Numbered from the stretch's first letter, positions 35,908 to 47,196 are shown. The stretch: 64,000 bases of DNA from Hyphomonadaceae bacterium (GCA_024742355.1 JANSYM010000002.1:186001-250000); one strand, 5' to 3'. Numbers and translations: made by a program. Notes: a model not told the origin generated them from the sequence alone.

Positions 35908-36387
35908 CTAAAACGGAATCTCGTCGTCGAAATCCTGGCTGAAATTCTGGGCTGGGCCATCCATCTGGCGGGCGCCGCCCTGGCCCTGATTGCCATAGGC
36001 AACTGAATCCTGGGAATATCCGCCGCCGCCACTATTGCGGCTGTCGAGCATGGTCAGCGTGGCGCCAAAGCCGCGCAGGACAACTTCCGTCGAATAGCGG
36101 TCCTGGCCGTTCTGATCCTGCCATTTGCGGGTTTCAAGCTGGCCTTCGATGTACAACTTGGAGCCCTTTTTGACGTAGCTCTGCACCACGCGAATGAGGC
36201 CTTCGCTGAACACTGAGATGCGATGCCACTCAGTCTTTTCGCGGCGCTCGCCCGTATTCTTGTCTTTCCAGTTTTCCGAGGTGGCGAGTGAGAAGGAACA
36301 GACTTGTCCGCCGTTCTGAAACTGTCTCACTTCCGGGTCCTGGCCGACATTGCCGACGAGAATGACCTTGTTTACTGATCCTGCCAT
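35908..36387 (-). CDS. ssb: Single-stranded DNA-binding protein
   Basis: A 159-residue SSB with an N-terminal OB fold ([56 protein letters not shown]), a Gly/Gln-rich linker and the acidic tip DDEIPF that recruits repair and replication partners. It acts as a tetramer on ssDNA. In many bacteria ssb is divergent from uvrA; here a hydroxylase gene lies between them on the ssb side. No LexA box is seen directly before ssb. Confidence 0.98.
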   Translation of the reverse strand: MAGSVNKVILVGNVGQDPEVRQFQNGGQVCSFSLATSENWKDKNTGERREKTEWHRISVFSEGLIRVVQSYVKKGSKLYIEGQLETRKWQDQNGQDRYSTEVVLRGFGATLTMLDSRNSGGGGYSQDSVAYGNQGQGGARQMDGPAQNFSQDFDDEIPF

Positions 36388-36482
36388 CTTCCGTTCTCCG
36401 TTCTTGGCTTCCGATAATGTCCAAGCGCTCTACAGCGACGAATCGCCTGTGTCCCGCTGAGTCTTTATCTATCCACAAAGGA

Positions 36483-37373
36483 TCACGGTGTCAATAAAAT
36501 GTTCTGCTTCTGTTCCGTTTTCGCGAGCGGCTTTGTCCACTGCAAGTAGGGCCAGATGAGCAGTTTCAGGACGTCGTTTCCGGGTGTGCCCTCAAACCCA
36601 TACGCGCCTTTATAGGCCCCTGGCACCCGGTAAGTGCCGAACAGCACGTCCCAGAACGCAAACGTATTGGCGAAATTGGTGTCATAGGCCGCCTTGTCAT
36701 CAGCATGATGCCAATGATGAAAGCGCGGCGTCGAAATCACTTTCACCAGCGGCCCGAGGTGAATGTCATATTTGGTGTGCACCCAATTATTGTGCAGCAG
36801 GCGCATCGCCGCGATCGCGCCAACGCCTTCTGCTGGAATGTTCATCCAGCTGGCGAGCAGGATATAGCTGATCTGCATGACTACGACTTCGAGCACATGC
36901 ATGCGCGAACTGGTCGTCCAGTTAAGCGTCTCATCAGAATGGTGCACGGCGTGAATGTCCCAGAAGCCGCGCGTGTGCAGAAGGCGGTGGTTCCAGTAAT
37001 CAATGAAGTCGATGGTGACCAGCCAGGCCAGGATGGTCAGCCAGAGCGGCACCTGATCCCAGAAGGCGAGCGGCGTTTGCGGCAGTCCGATCGCGTCATA
37101 ACCCTGACGCGTCAGCACCACACCGATCATCATCGCTGGCGCGATCAGCGGATTGACCAAGGACAGGAGGATATTTGAACGTACACTGGCGAGCAGCTCC
37201 GATGACCATTGCACGGCGCCGCGCCCAGCGATCAGCAGGCCGAGCATCGTGAATACCACGAAAGGAATGAGGTAGCCCTTCAGCGCTCCGAAGGCAGCCA
37301 TAGCCAGTTCTTGCGTCAACCGCCTCGTCCTCAATCTCACTTGCAGGGCGTTTCGATTAACCACTGCTGACAT
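36483..37373 (-). CDS. Sterol desaturase / fatty acid hydroxylase superfamily protein
   Basis: A 296-residue integral membrane di-iron enzyme. Membrane segments lie near residues 30-48, 70-88 and 105-125. The histidine clusters are HRLLH (about 149-153), HAVHH (about 160-164) and HHWHH (about 219-223), matching the HxxxH, HxxHH, HxxHH pattern of the superfamily that hydroxylates or desaturates lipids. The substrate (sterol, hopanoid, fatty acid or carotenoid) cannot be read. Met25 is an alternative start because neither ATG has a clear Shine-Dalgarno. ssb follows 95 bp downstream on the same strand. Confidence 0.9.
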   Translation of the reverse strand: MSAVVNRNALQVRLRTRRLTQELAMAAFGALKGYLIPFVVFTMLGLLIAGRGAVQWSSELLASVRSNILLSLVNPLIAPAMMIGVVLTRQGYDAIGLPQTPLAFWDQVPLWLTILAWLVTIDFIDYWNHRLLHTRGFWDIHAVHHSDETLNWTTSSRMHVLEVVVMQISYILLASWMNIPAEGVGAIAAMRLLHNNWVHTKYDIHLGPLVKVISTPRFHHWHHADDKAAYDTNFANTFAFWDVLFGTYRVPGAYKGAYGFEGTPGNDVLKLLIWPYLQWTKPLAKTEQKQNILLTP

Positions 37374-37517
37374 CTACTGACGGGAGGATTAGCAGCTCGC
37401 GCTCAATATCTGCTCTAGGAAATCGATGAAATTTGATCGATTTGTGCGCCAAAGCCCCTATCTAGCTACAGTCCGGCGTGTAGCCTCGTTGGTTGAGGTT
37501 GCACGCGCCCCAAAAAT

Positions 37518-37532
37518 GTTCTCAATACGTTC
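37518..37532. promoter_or_regulatory. LexA (SOS) box of uvrA
   Basis: The sequence GTTC-TCAATAC-GTTC exactly matches the alphaproteobacterial LexA operator GTTC-N7-GTTC. It lies 70 bases before the uvrA ATG, a classical SOS target. It also lies upstream of the divergent hydroxylase gene, but about 145 bases away. Confidence 0.8.
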
Positions 37533-37602
37533 TTGTCGCCAAATCGGACTCGCGACACACATCACGTCTTGAAAAACCAGAAACGATCAGGTTGCTATTC
37601 GC

Positions 37603-40560
37603 ATGTCCTCCCTAGAATCCCCGTTTATTCGCGTTCGCGGCGCCAAGGAACACAATCTGAAGAGCGTGGATGTCGACATTCCGCGCAACCGATTGGTGGT
37701 GGTCACCGGCCTGTCAGGTTCCGGAAAATCCTCCCTCGCCTTTGACACGATCTATGCCGAGGGCCAGCGCCGCTATGTCGAAAGCCTGAGCGCCTATGCC
37801 CGGCAATTCCTGGAGCTGATGCAGAAGCCGGACGTGGAGAGCATTGAAGGCCTCTCGCCGGCCATCTCGATCGAGCAAAAGACGACCAGCCGCAATCCAC
37901 GCTCGACCGTCGGGACCGTCACCGAGATTTATGATTATATGCGCCTGCTCTGGGCACGTGTCGGCATTCCTTACTCTCCTGCCACGGGCCAGCCAATTGA
38001 GAGCATGACGATCAGCCAGATGGTCGACCGCACCATGGCGCTGGAAGAAGGGACACGCCTCTACCTGCTGGCGCCAATGGTGCGCGGTCGCAAGGGCGAG
38101 TATCGCAAGGAGTTCGCTGAACTGCTCAAGAACGGCTTCCAGCGGGTCAAAGTGGATGGCGAATTCCATGACCTGGAAGACCCGCCTGTCCTCGACAAGA
38201 AATACAAGCACGACATTGACGTGGTCGTGGACCGGATTGTTGTCCGCGGAGGCATGGAACAACGCCTGGCCGAGAGTTTCGAAACGGCCCTGCCCCTCGC
38301 CAATGGCATTGCTGTGGCCGAATATGCCGACCTGGAAGACGGCGAGAAAGAGCCGAAGCGGATCACCTATAGCGCCAATTTCGCGTGCCCGGTCTCCGGC
38401 TTCACCATCCCGGAAATCGAACCGCGCCTGTTTTCGTTCAACAATCCGTTCGGCGCCTGCCCGACCTGTGACGGTCTCGGCCAACAGCTGAAGATTGATC
38501 CCAGCCTCGTGGTACCTGACAAGGACCTAGACCTGATGAACGGCGCCATCGCGCCCTGGGCGAAACAGGCCTCACCTTACCAGACGCAGACATTGCAGGC
38601 GCTTGCCGATCATTATGGGTTCAACCTGAAGACCTCCTGGAACAAGCTGTCAGACAAGGTGCATGACGTCATCCTCAACGGCACCGGCGAGGAAGAGATT
38701 GAGTTCGTCTATGATGACGGCCTGCGCCGCTATGAAGTGACCAAGACTTTCGAAGGGGTCATCCCCAACCTGGATCGTCGCTTCCGAGAGACCGAGAGCC
38801 AATGGGCCCGGGACGAGATTGCAAAGTTCCAGTCCGCCGCTGCCTGCCCGAAATGCCTCGGCAAACGCCTGCGCCCGGAAGCCCTGGCCGTACGGATCGC
38901 CGGACTCGACATCTCTGATGCGTCGGGTTTCTCGATCAAGGAAGCCGGCGACTGGTTCGGCAAGGTCAATGACACGCTGACCCCGCAATCGCAGGAGATT
39001 GCCGGGCGCATCTTGAAAGAGATCAATGACCGACTGATCTTCCTCAATGCGGTGGGCCTTGATTATCTCTCCATGTCGCGTTCATCGGGAACCCTGTCCG
39101 GTGGCGAGAGCCAGCGTATTCGTCTCGCCAGCCAGATCGGCTCGGGCCTGACCGGTGTGCTCTATGTCCTGGACGAGCCCAGTATCGGCCTGCACCAACG
39201 CGACAATGAGCGCCTGCTGGAGACGCTCAAGCGCCTGCGTGATCTCGGCAATTCGGTGATCGTCGTCGAGCATGATGAGGATGCCATTCTCACCGCTGAC
39301 CACGTCATCGATATGGGCCCGCGCGCCGGGGTACATGGCGGGCAGATTGTCAGCCAGGGCACAGCAGATGAAGTCATCGCCGACGAGAACTCGCTGACCG
39401 GCGCCTATTTGTCCGGTCGCGAAGAGATCGCCATCCCGAAAACGCGCCGCACGCCGAAGAAAGCCCGTCATCTCACCATCAAGGGCGCGACGGGCAACAA
39501 TCTTCAAGGCGTCGACGCGACGGTTCCACTCGGCACATTCACTGCGGTGACCGGGGTCTCTGGCGGCGGCAAGTCGACCCTGATCATCGAGACCCTCTAC
39601 AAGGCCCTCGCCCGCAAGCTCAACAAGGCGAGCAAGGCGCCGGCGCCTTATGAGAGCATTGAAGGCCTGCATCACCTGGACAAGGTCATCGATATCGACC
39701 AGAGCCCGATTGGCCGCACGCCGCGTTCAAACCCGGCGACCTATACAGGCGCATTTGGTCCGATCCGGGATTGGTTTGCAGGCCTGCCGGAGTCCAAGCA
39801 ACGGGGCTACAAGCCGGGCCGCTTCTCGTTCAATGTCAAAGGCGGGCGCTGTGAAGCCTGTCAGGGCGACGGGGTCATCAAGATCGAGATGCACTTCCTG
39901 CCGGACGTCTATGTCACCTGCGAAACTTGCAATGGCAAACGCTACAATCGCGAGACGCTGGAAGTGCTCTACAAGGGCAAGTCGATCGCTGATGTGCTGG
40001 ACATGACGGTTGAAGAAGCCGAGAAATTCTTCTCAGCTGTGCCGGCCATCCGCTCGAAAATGGAGACGCTGAACCGGGTTGGTCTGACCTATATCAAGGT
40101 CGGTCAGCAAGCGACGACCCTGTCTGGCGGCGAGGCGCAGCGCGTGAAACTGGCCAAGGAATTGTCTAAGCGGGCGACCGGAAAGACGCTCTATATCCTC
40201 GATGAACCCACCACTGGATTGCATTTTGAAGACGTGCGGAAACTGTTGGAAGTGCTGCACGAACTGGTCGAAACCGGCAACACCGTGCTCGTGATTGAGC
40301 ACAATCTCGACGTCATCAAGACCGCTGACCATATCATCGATCTCGGCCCTGAGGGCGGCGATGGCGGGGGTCAGATCGTGGCGGTCGGTACGCCCGAAGA
40401 TGTCGCCAAGGTCAAGAAGAGCTGGACAGGTAAGTTCCTCGCCGAGACGCTGAAGCGACACAAGGCGCGCAAGGCGGCAACGGCAAAGCCCAAGCCGGCG
40501 GCCAAAAAGCCTGCTGCAAAGAAGAAAGCGCCCGCGAAACGGAAGAAGGCAAACGCTTAA
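37603..40560 (+). CDS. uvrA: Excinuclease ABC subunit A
   Basis: A 985-residue damage-recognition ATPase of nucleotide excision repair. It has two ABC modules: Walker [10 protein letters not shown] (about 36-44) and GVSGGGKST (about 649-657), signatures [12 protein letters not shown] and [12 protein letters not shown], and zinc modules with CPTC, CPKC, CEAC and CETC pairs. The C-terminus carries a Lys/Ala/Pro-rich tail of about 35 residues ([19 protein letters not shown]) beyond the normal UvrA end. A LexA box precedes it. The stop overlaps the convergent transglycosylase stop in TTAA. Confidence 0.98.
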   Translation: MSSLESPFIRVRGAKEHNLKSVDVDIPRNRLVVVTGLSGSGKSSLAFDTIYAEGQRRYVESLSAYARQFLELMQKPDVESIEGLSPAISIEQKTTSRNPRSTVGTVTEIYDYMRLLWARVGIPYSPATGQPIESMTISQMVDRTMALEEGTRLYLLAPMVRGRKGEYRKEFAELLKNGFQRVKVDGEFHDLEDPPVLDKKYKHDIDVVVDRIVVRGGMEQRLAESFETALPLANGIAVAEYADLEDGEKEPKRITYSANFACPVSGFTIPEIEPRLFSFNNPFGACPTCDGLGQQLKIDPSLVVPDKDLDLMNGAIAPWAKQASPYQTQTLQALADHYGFNLKTSWNKLSDKVHDVILNGTGEEEIEFVYDDGLRRYEVTKTFEGVIPNLDRRFRETESQWARDEIAKFQSAAACPKCLGKRLRPEALAVRIAGLDISDASGFSIKEAGDWFGKVNDTLTPQSQEIAGRILKEINDRLIFLNAVGLDYLSMSRSSGTLSGGESQRIRLASQIGSGLTGVLYVLDEPSIGLHQRDNERLLETLKRLRDLGNSVIVVEHDEDAILTADHVIDMGPRAGVHGGQIVSQGTADEVIADENSLTGAYLSGREEIAIPKTRRTPKKARHLTIKGATGNNLQGVDATVPLGTFTAVTGVSGGGKSTLIIETLYKALARKLNKASKAPAPYESIEGLHHLDKVIDIDQSPIGRTPRSNPATYTGAFGPIRDWFAGLPESKQRGYKPGRFSFNVKGGRCEACQGDGVIKIEMHFLPDVYVTCETCNGKRYNRETLEVLYKGKSIADVLDMTVEEAEKFFSAVPAIRSKMETLNRVGLTYIKVGQQATTLSGGEAQRVKLAKELSKRATGKTLYILDEPTTGLHFEDVRKLLEVLHELVETGNTVLVIEHNLDVIKTADHIIDLGPEGGDGGGQIVAVGTPEDVAKVKKSWTGKFLAETLKRHKARKAATAKPKPAAKKPAAKKKAPAKRKKANA

Positions 40561-42599
40561 TTATTCCCGAAACGCCCGCGTTGCAGGTCGTCTGAGAGAC
40601 GGATGTCTTCCGGCTCGCCGCTGAGGCGGTTGCGATAGACCTGCGTGTTTTCGAGGACGCGCTGCACGTAATTGCGGGTCTCGCTGAATGGGATGAACTC
40701 AACCCAATCGACCGGGTCGACTTCGCCGGCGCGCGGATCGCCATATTCGCCAATCCAGCGCTGCGGGCGCGAGGCACCTGCATTATAGGCCGCGGCGGTC
40801 ATGATATAGCTGCCATTGAACTGGCGTAGCAAAGTATCGAGGTGGGCGCCGCCCAGGGTCATGTTGTATCCCGGATCGTCGGTCAGCCAGCTGGTGCGGT
40901 AAGGCAGGCCCTGGCGGCGAGCTTCGAGACGCGCCGTGCGTGGGATGAATTGCATCAGACCGCGGGCATTGGCGTGGCTGATCGCAGCCGGGTTCATTTC
41001 GCTTTCCTGACGCGACAGAGCCAGCATCAGAGAGCGCTCTACCTGCGGCTCGCGCAGCAAGGCGTATTCGACCACGGGGTACGCCGCATCCGGCGCAACA
41101 ACGCCTTTGGCGAGTCCAGCTTTCGCGCCGCGCACACCAATGTCGGCATAGTGATATTCGCGGCCAAGCTCCGCCAGGAGTTCGAAATCCTGCGGACGGG
41201 TCAGCTGATCGTCGAGGTGATAGGCAAACTTGCGGAACGCCGCATCCCAGCCATTCTCTGCGAACAGGCGCATCGCGCGAACCAGGGACCGAGTCTGGAA
41301 ATTGCCGCGATCTTCATCGGTCAACGTGTAGGCTGTGGTCAGATCGATCGTGCCCTGCATCGCCTTTTCGGCGGCCAGCTGTCCGTAATAGGAGAAGCGA
41401 TACTGCGCCGCTTCGGCATAGGCGGCCTGCGCCTCCTCGCTCTGATTCATCGCCTCATGCGTGCGGCCTTTCCAGTAATAGGCCCGCGACAGGCTGATCG
41501 GGGTCGAGACACCGGCCTCAAGCGATTCAAAATGCTGCAGCGCGCGTTGTGGATTGTTCAAATGGCGCAGCGCAATCCATCCAGCGGTCCATTCCGCTTC
41601 GGCAAAATCGCGGCCGTTGCTCATTCCGTGAGGTGCTGACAATTCATAGGCGAGTTGCCAGTCAGCTTCCTTGAGCGCCACGCGGACTTGCGGATGGCGG
41701 GCCTTCCAGAGGCGGCTGCGACCAGCGGCTGGAACATCAGCGCCGTCAATCTGGCGCAGGAGCGGCGTAATCCGATCGCGCAGTCGCGCGCGACGACGCC
41801 ATTCAGCACGGTCAAACATCAGGCCGGGATGAGATTGCAGTTCGGTGGAGACAGAATCAACCGCCGTATCGACACCGCGTGCGCGGCGGATCAGTTTTGA
41901 GCGTGCATCCAACAATGCCTGCCAATCTGGTGTCAGCAGAGACTTCATCCGCCCAGCGGCTGTGGTCTGTCGGGTCCAGAGCAGGAAATCGACGCGTTTG
42001 CGATGATCGTCCTGGTTCAGCTTGTTCTTGTAGCGAGCATAGGTGCGCTGGCTCATTTCCTTGGTCAGCGTGCGCCCGTGCCAGGCCTTGCGCACCTCGA
42101 CCATGGCTTCGTCATCGCGGCCCAGCGATTCCAGGGCGCGGGCATAGATAATGTGCCCTGCCCCGCTGCGGGCGCCGCCATGATTTTCAAACCAGGCCAC
42201 ACGGGCCCGTGAATCCAGGGTCGACAGCTCCATCACTTCTTCAGCGCGAGAGCGAATTTGGGTGATTTCCGGCCAGCCGCCCAGCCGGGTCAGCGCGCGG
42301 TCCATTTCGTCAAATGACATGCGCCAGTCGCGGCGCGCGCGGTACCAGGTCAGGATGTCCCGCGCTGTGGTGTCGCGAAGCTGGGATTCGGCCTGACGCA
42401 CTTCGAACCAGTCAGAGCGATCAACCGCCTGCAAGCCCTGGCGCAACAGTCCGGCATCACGGGTGGAAATCACGTCAGATGCAGCCACCAATTGCGGCTT
42501 GAGGCTTGGTGTCGACGGCACTTGCGCCGCGCTCGCCAGGCTGGTGGCCACGCCGGCGGCGACAGAAGTGATAATCAGGCTGAAAAGACGGTTTCGCAT
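40557..42599 (-). CDS. Soluble lytic murein transglycosylase (Slt70-like)
   Basis: From ATG at 42599 this gives 680 residues with a signal peptide ([20 protein letters not shown]). A long helical superhelix (about 40-500), typical of Slt70, is followed by the SLT domain near 510-650: SRQESEMNP with the catalytic Glu, [15 protein letters not shown] and [14 protein letters not shown]. It cleaves the MurNAc-GlcNAc bond of peptidoglycan with formation of 1,6-anhydro ends, in the periplasm. A longer frame to 42704 exists but lacks the signal peptide at its N-terminus, so 42599 is chosen. Divergent from dapA. Confidence 0.95.
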   Translation of the reverse strand: MRNRLFSLIITSVAAGVATSLASAAQVPSTPSLKPQLVAASDVISTRDAGLLRQGLQAVDRSDWFEVRQAESQLRDTTARDILTWYRARRDWRMSFDEMDRALTRLGGWPEITQIRSRAEEVMELSTLDSRARVAWFENHGGARSGAGHIIYARALESLGRDDEAMVEVRKAWHGRTLTKEMSQRTYARYKNKLNQDDHRKRVDFLLWTRQTTAAGRMKSLLTPDWQALLDARSKLIRRARGVDTAVDSVSTELQSHPGLMFDRAEWRRRARLRDRITPLLRQIDGADVPAAGRSRLWKARHPQVRVALKEADWQLAYELSAPHGMSNGRDFAEAEWTAGWIALRHLNNPQRALQHFESLEAGVSTPISLSRAYYWKGRTHEAMNQSEEAQAAYAEAAQYRFSYYGQLAAEKAMQGTIDLTTAYTLTDEDRGNFQTRSLVRAMRLFAENGWDAAFRKFAYHLDDQLTRPQDFELLAELGREYHYADIGVRGAKAGLAKGVVAPDAAYPVVEYALLREPQVERSLMLALSRQESEMNPAAISHANARGLMQFIPRTARLEARRQGLPYRTSWLTDDPGYNMTLGGAHLDTLLRQFNGSYIMTAAAYNAGASRPQRWIGEYGDPRAGEVDPVDWVEFIPFSETRNYVQRVLENTQVYRNRLSGEPEDIRLSDDLQRGRFGNN

Positions 42600-42721
42600 A
42601 TGCTTTGACTGATTCCCTAGCGTCCTTGTCGTTGATACATTCTGATTCCGGTTTATAGGCCGTATATGACCAAACTCGGACCTTTTGCGGTCCTGTTCAA
42701 CCAAAAGTGTGTATCTGACAG

Positions 42722-43597
42722 ATGTTTCATGGTTCTATTCCTGCGTTGATTACCCCATTCAAGAACGGGGCCATCGACCGCGACGCGTTCGCTAACCTGA
42801 TCGAACAGCAGATTGCTGGTGGGTCTGCGGCGCTGGTTCCGTGCGGCACCACGGGCGAATCCGCGACCCTCTCTCATGACGAGCACAAGCAGGTTGTGGA
42901 GCAATGCATTCAGGTCGCAGCTGGCCGCGTGCCGGTGATTGCGGGCGCTGGGTCCAATTCCACGCGCGAGGCGATTGAGCTGACCGAGCATGCCAAACAA
43001 GTCGGTGCAGACGCAGCCCTGGTCATCTGCCCTTATTATAACAAGCCTGATCAGGCCGGGCTCGAGGCGCATTTTAGAGCGGTGAACGATGCCGTCTCGA
43101 TCCCGATCGTGATGTATAACGTGCCCGGCCGCACGGCGTCTGACCTCTTGCCTGAAACCGTCGGTCGTCTGGCCAAATTGCCGAACATTATCGGGATCAA
43201 GGATGCCAGCAACGATCTCGGCCGGGTGTCGCTGCAAGCGGCCCTGACCGATGGTGAGCAATTTACGCAATTGTCGGGCGAAGACCCATCCAGCCTCGGG
43301 CATCGCGCCATGGGCGGCGCCGGGTGTATTTCCGTGACCGCCAATGTCGCGCCGGACCTGTGCGCACAAATGCATGCGGCGTTTGATGCCGGCGATCTCG
43401 CCACAGCCCAGCAGCTGGACCAGCGCCTGATCCACATCCACCGCGCTATGTTCTTCGCCCCCTCGCCTGGCCCGGCCAAGCACGTTCTGTCCAAGCGCGG
43501 CGTTTGCACCGACGAGGTGCGCCTTCCCATCGTCATGCCGGACGCGGCCACGCGGGCACGTATTGACGACGCCATGACATTGGCCGGAGTGAGCTGA
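42722..43597 (+). CDS. dapA: 4-hydroxy-tetrahydrodipicolinate synthase
   Basis: DapA condenses pyruvate with aspartate semialdehyde, the first step of lysine and meso-diaminopimelate synthesis. The 291-residue TIM barrel has [13 protein letters not shown] at the start, the signature [25 protein letters not shown] with the active-site Tyr, and IGIKDAS with the Schiff-base Lys near residue 162. It is followed after four bases by smpB, so both are probably co-transcribed. Slt-dapA-smpB is a familiar alphaproteobacterial neighbourhood. Confidence 0.98.
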   Translation: MFHGSIPALITPFKNGAIDRDAFANLIEQQIAGGSAALVPCGTTGESATLSHDEHKQVVEQCIQVAAGRVPVIAGAGSNSTREAIELTEHAKQVGADAALVICPYYNKPDQAGLEAHFRAVNDAVSIPIVMYNVPGRTASDLLPETVGRLAKLPNIIGIKDASNDLGRVSLQAALTDGEQFTQLSGEDPSSLGHRAMGGAGCISVTANVAPDLCAQMHAAFDAGDLATAQQLDQRLIHIHRAMFFAPSPGPAKHVLSKRGVCTDEVRLPIVMPDAATRARIDDAMTLAGVS

Positions 43598-43601
43598 TCC
43601 G

Positions 43602-44081
43602 ATGGCCAAGAAATCTCAAACCAAAGGCCGCTCTGACGGCCTGGTCGCGGAGAATCGCCGCGCGCGCTTCGACTATGCGGTCGAGGACACGCTCGAAGCT
43701 GGCATGATGCTGACCGGTAGCGAGGTGAAATCGCTGCGCAATGGCAAGGCCAATATTGCCGAGAGCTATGCCTCGCTCGAAGAAGGCGAGCTGTGGCTGA
43801 TCAATTCCGATATCCCGACCTATGACGGCGCCAATCGGTTCAATCACGAGCCGCGCCGCAAGCGAAAGCTCCTGGTGTCCAAGCGCGAACGCTCAAAACT
43901 GGCGCAGGCTGTCGAACGTGCGGGTAGAACCATCGTGCCGTTGAAGCTCTACTTCAATGAGCGCGGGATCGCGAAGCTGCTGATCGGCATCGCCACGGGT
44001 AAGAAAGCCCATGACAAGCGCGAAACCTCTGCGAAGCGCGACTGGCAACGCCAGAAGGCGCGCCTGATGAAGGAAAGCTAG
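43602..44081 (+). CDS. smpB: SsrA-binding protein SmpB
   Basis: A 159-residue trans-translation factor that delivers tmRNA to stalled ribosomes. Signature segments are [36 protein letters not shown] and [15 protein letters not shown], followed by a basic C-terminal tail ([16 protein letters not shown]) that sits in the mRNA channel. No tmRNA gene is visible nearby. The stop overlaps the convergent dehydratase stop in CTAG. Confidence 0.98.
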   Translation: MAKKSQTKGRSDGLVAENRRARFDYAVEDTLEAGMMLTGSEVKSLRNGKANIAESYASLEEGELWLINSDIPTYDGANRFNHEPRRKRKLLVSKRERSKLAQAVERAGRTIVPLKLYFNERGIAKLLIGIATGKKAHDKRETSAKRDWQRQKARLMKES

Positions 44082-45067
44082 GCGGTTCGGTTGAGCACGT
44101 CCGCGAAGAAACGCGGATCGACATTGCCGCCAGTCAGTACGACCCCGACTGTCTTGCCTTTTGCCTCTTCCGGCAGACGGAACATCGCTGCCGCAAGCGC
44201 CGCCGCGCCGCCCGGCTCAACCACGATCCGCAATTGCCGGAACGCAATGCGCATGGCTTCGAAGACATGCTGATCGGAGATGTTGCAACCGCCAGACAAG
44301 AGCGGCGAGCCAACGGCCCAGGTCAGGTTTCCGGGCTGCGGGGTCAGAATGGCGTCGCACTTGGACCGGGTCCCCGGCTCATTGGAAACGATGGCGCCCT
44401 GTTCGAGCGAGCGTTTCCAGTCATCATGACCTTCCGGCTCAGCTGTCCAGATCCTGGTCTCCGGACTGACCTTGGAAAGCGCCAGGGCGATGCCGCTGAT
44501 CAGGCCACCGCCGCCGGTGCAACAGATCAGATGATCGAGTTGCTGATCGCGGGCTTTGGCCTGCTCAGCAAATTCCAGCCCGAGCGTGCCTTGCCCGGCA
44601 ATTATCATCGGATCATCAAAGCTCGGCACCAGAACCGCGCCGCGCTCCTCAGCGATCTGCGCCGCAATCGCCTCGCGGTTCTCACTGTTGCGATCATAGA
44701 GGCGAACCTCGGCGCCGTCGGCCTCAACGCCTTCAGTCTTCACTGCGGGCGCATCTGACGGCATGACGATCAGGGCGGGCATGCCGAGGCGCCGAGCCGC
44801 ACGGGCGACGCCTTGAGCGTGATTACCTGACGAGAAGGCGACAACGCCGCGATCGCGTTTCTTTTTCGGGATTTGCAGCAGGCGATTGGTCGCCCCACGC
44901 AGTTTGAAACTGCCGGTCTGTTGCAGGCATTCGGCTTTGATCAGGACATTCGCGCCAGCGATATTGTCGATCACGGATGAGGTCAGGACAGGCGTCGTTT
45001 CGACATAGTCACGGATGCGCTTTCGCGCGGCGACGACCTTTTTAGCTGTCGGAAGTTTAACCTTCAT
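44078..45067 (-). CDS. Threonine/serine dehydratase-like PLP enzyme (fold type II)
   Basis: A 329-residue PLP enzyme. The PLP lysine is in [13 protein letters not shown] (about residue 56), and [10 protein letters not shown] and the glycine-rich [11 protein letters not shown] phosphate-binding loop are present. It has no C-terminal ACT regulatory domain, so it is a catabolic type: threonine ammonia-lyase, serine racemase or 3-hydroxyaspartate dehydratase are all possible. The ending [11 protein letters not shown] is the family C-terminal block. It lies 36 bp after galU on the same strand, a link without obvious metabolic meaning. Confidence 0.88.
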   Translation of the reverse strand: MKVKLPTAKKVVAARKRIRDYVETTPVLTSSVIDNIAGANVLIKAECLQQTGSFKLRGATNRLLQIPKKKRDRGVVAFSSGNHAQGVARAARRLGMPALIVMPSDAPAVKTEGVEADGAEVRLYDRNSENREAIAAQIAEERGAVLVPSFDDPMIIAGQGTLGLEFAEQAKARDQQLDHLICCTGGGGLISGIALALSKVSPETRIWTAEPEGHDDWKRSLEQGAIVSNEPGTRSKCDAILTPQPGNLTWAVGSPLLSGGCNISDQHVFEAMRIAFRQLRIVVEPGGAAALAAAMFRLPEEAKGKTVGVVLTGGNVDPRFFADVLNRTA

Positions 45068-45103
45068 GATCTGGCGCTACCGTTCGTCCCGAATGCGGTC
45101 AAC

Positions 45104-45970
45104 TTACAAGTTAGCGATCAAATCACGCGCGCCGTCTGCAATCTCCGGATGGTCCAGCGCATGGGCCAGGACCGCTTCGAAATATCCGAGCTTGGACCCG
45201 CAATCATACGGGGCGCCTTCGAACTCATATGCGTAGAAATTCTGCATTTCCATCAGGCGCGCCATGGAATCAGTCAGCTGGATTTCACCGCCCGCACCGG
45301 CGCCCTGGTCAGACAGGAGACCGAAGATTTCAGGTTGCAGAATGTAGCGGCCGGTAATGGCGAGGTTTGACGGCGCTTCTTCACGCGGGGGTTTCTCGAC
45401 CATGGCGCTCATCTCGATCAGGCGACCATCGCGCTCGCCTTTCGGGGCGATGACGCCGTAGGACGAGACCCGCTCTTCCGGCACTGGATCGACAGCAATG
45501 ATATTGCCACCGACCTTGTCATGGGCCTCGACCATTTGCGACAGGCAGGATTTTTCGGCCTTGACGATGACGTCTGGCAACAGGATGGCGAACGGCTCGT
45601 CGCCGATAATATCGCGGGCACACCAGATCGCATGGCCAAGGCCAAGGGCTTCCTGCTGACGGGTAAAGCTGGCGCCACCGGCTGGCAGACGGGTCTTCTC
45701 GACCTCTTTCAGGATATCAGCTTTGCTGGCCTTGCCGCGCAGATTGGTTTCGAGTTCGAAGGACAGATCGAAATAGTCTTCAATCGCGCTCTTGCCGCGA
45801 CCGGTGACGAAAACAATGTGCTCAATGCCGGCTTCGATGGCTTCATCGACCACATATTGCAGGGCTGGGCGGTCGACGACCGGCAACATCTCTTTCGGGA
45901 TGGCCTTGGTCGCAGGGAGGACGCGTGTTCCAAACCCGGCAACGGGCAGCACAGCTTTGCGAATTGTCAT
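45104..45970 (-). CDS. galU: UTP-glucose-1-phosphate uridylyltransferase
   Basis: GalU forms UDP-glucose from UTP and glucose-1-phosphate for envelope polysaccharides. The 288-residue protein shows KAVLPVAGFGTRVLPATKAIPKEMLPVVDRP at the N-terminus, VTGRGKSAIEDYFD, HAIWCARDIIGDEPFAILLPDVI and EKPPREEAPSNLAITGRYIL. The full length and motifs are normal for bacterial GalU. A short leader (66 bp) separates it from the small membrane protein gene upstream. Confidence 0.97.
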   Translation of the reverse strand: MTIRKAVLPVAGFGTRVLPATKAIPKEMLPVVDRPALQYVVDEAIEAGIEHIVFVTGRGKSAIEDYFDLSFELETNLRGKASKADILKEVEKTRLPAGGASFTRQQEALGLGHAIWCARDIIGDEPFAILLPDVIVKAEKSCLSQMVEAHDKVGGNIIAVDPVPEERVSSYGVIAPKGERDGRLIEMSAMVEKPPREEAPSNLAITGRYILQPEIFGLLSDQGAGAGGEIQLTDSMARLMEMQNFYAYEFEGAPYDCGSKLGYFEAVLAHALDHPEIADGARDLIANL

Positions 45971-46036
45971 GATTTGAAGCTCCGAAATCTTATCGGGCTC
46001 TGTCTAGCGAGATTTGTGCCAAAAACCAGCGTTGTT

Positions 46037-46303
46037 TCAGGCGAGGCCGCCGCCTGTGCTGCCAAGCCATCCACCGACAAAAGCGAATGCAACCAGAAGT
46101 GATACCAGGATCACGGACATACGCTGGCTGAGCGGCTGATAATGCGCCTCGAGCTGGTCCTGCAGCTGTTTCGCAGGTGATGGCACTGGCGACACGCCAT
46201 CCTCCTTGTGGACAGGCGTGACCGGTGCAGCTGACTTCAAAGCCGCCGCCTTCATCTTCGCGTCGCCTGTATAATGCAGGTCGGGTTTGCGTTTCGCAGC
46301 CAT
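46037..46303 (-). CDS. Small single-span membrane protein, hypothetical
   Basis: An 88-residue protein I cannot assign. It has a basic, Pro/Ala-rich N-terminal half, a short amphipathic stretch (KQLQDQLEAHYQPLSQRM), and one hydrophobic segment near residues 63-80 (VILVSLLVAFAFVGGWLG). This is a C-terminally anchored topology with the N-terminus likely cytoplasmic. The gene stands alone between galU and the dehydrogenase gene, all on the same strand. Confidence 0.6.
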   Translation of the reverse strand: MAAKRKPDLHYTGDAKMKAAALKSAAPVTPVHKEDGVSPVPSPAKQLQDQLEAHYQPLSQRMSVILVSLLVAFAFVGGWLGSTGGGLA

Positions 46304-46392
46304 TGCGCGTCTCCTCTACAGAGGGTGAGTTAAACGCAGAACGGCTAATGCGATCTTAAAATGCTGCGGCCAAATTGGGGCGGTGTTTGAGG

Positions 46393-47163
46393 CTAGAGCG
46401 CGCTCCACATATGCCCGCCATCGACGACAAGCGTTGCACCGGTCATGAAACTCCCCGCCTCAGACGCCAGCAGCAGCATCGGGCCGGACAATTCCTCATG
46501 CTCCCCAAACCGGCGCATCGGAATGCGTTTGCGCATTTTCTCTCCCTCGTCGGAGTTCAGGAATGTGTCATTGATCTCGGTCTCGAAATAGCCCGGCGCA
46601 ATCGCATTCACGCGCACGCCATAGCGGGCCATCTCGATCGCCATGTTGCGGGTCATGTGCTCACAGGCGGCTTTCGACGCGCAATAGGCCGACATCGTAT
46701 AGCCGACGCGCTTGCCGGCGACAGAGGCGATATTGATCATGCTGCCGGGCTTGCCGGCTGTCACCAGCGCGCCGGCAAAGGTCCGCGCGACCAGCCAGAC
46801 GCCTTTGGTATTGGTGTCCATGACCAGGTCATAATCGTCTTCTTCCATATTGGTGAAGAAGGCTTCGCGGCTGAGGCCCGAATTGTTGATGATCACGTCG
46901 GCTGGTCCACCGAAACGCGCGATTGTTGCTTCCAGGGCGGCCTGGATGGTGTCAGCCTTGGTCACGTCCATCGAAACGGCGAGGGCTTCCCCACCCTTGG
47001 CTTCGATCTCGGCAGCTAGCGCTTCGAGCCGCTCCATGCGGCGTGCGGCCAGCACGACTTTCGCTCCGGCCTGCGCAAGGACGCCAGCAAAGTGCTTGCC
47101 CAATCCGCTCGACGCGCCGGTGACCAGCGCAATTTTCCCCTTCAGATCAAACCGATCCGTCAT
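46393..47163 (-). CDS. Short-chain dehydrogenase/reductase
   Basis: A 256-residue classical SDR using NAD(P)H. The cofactor motif is TGASSGLG (about 15-22), an AARR follows the second strand (NADP-type preference), NNSG replaces the usual NNAG, catalytic Ser is in NIASVAG, and YCASK provides Tyr and Lys. It ends LVVDGGHMW. The substrate is unknown; similarity to FabG-like beta-hydroxyacyl dehydrogenases and its position beside a dienoyl-CoA-reductase-like SDR suggest fatty acid or acyl-CoA metabolism (inference). Confidence 0.9.
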   Translation of the reverse strand: MTDRFDLKGKIALVTGASSGLGKHFAGVLAQAGAKVVLAARRMERLEALAAEIEAKGGEALAVSMDVTKADTIQAALEATIARFGGPADVIINNSGLSREAFFTNMEEDDYDLVMDTNTKGVWLVARTFAGALVTAGKPGSMINIASVAGKRVGYTMSAYCASKAACEHMTRNMAIEMARYGVRVNAIAPGYFETEINDTFLNSDEGEKMRKRIPMRRFGEHEELSGPMLLLASEAGSFMTGATLVVDGGHMWSAL

Positions 47164-47196
47164 AGTCTTCCTCCAAAATCAGATCCTGCTCAGGCC

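Noticed and set aside
36393-36403. Two GTTC half-sites before ssb, suggestive of a LexA box
   Set aside because: Spacing is three bases, not seven, so it does not fit the operator.
42680-42700. GGACC/GGTCC hairpin before dapA as a riboswitch or attenuator
   Set aside because: Five base pairs only, with no T-run and no conserved lysine-riboswitch features.
43598-44100. tmRNA gene expected near smpB
   Set aside because: No tRNA-Ala-like acceptor half or tag reading frame found around smpB.
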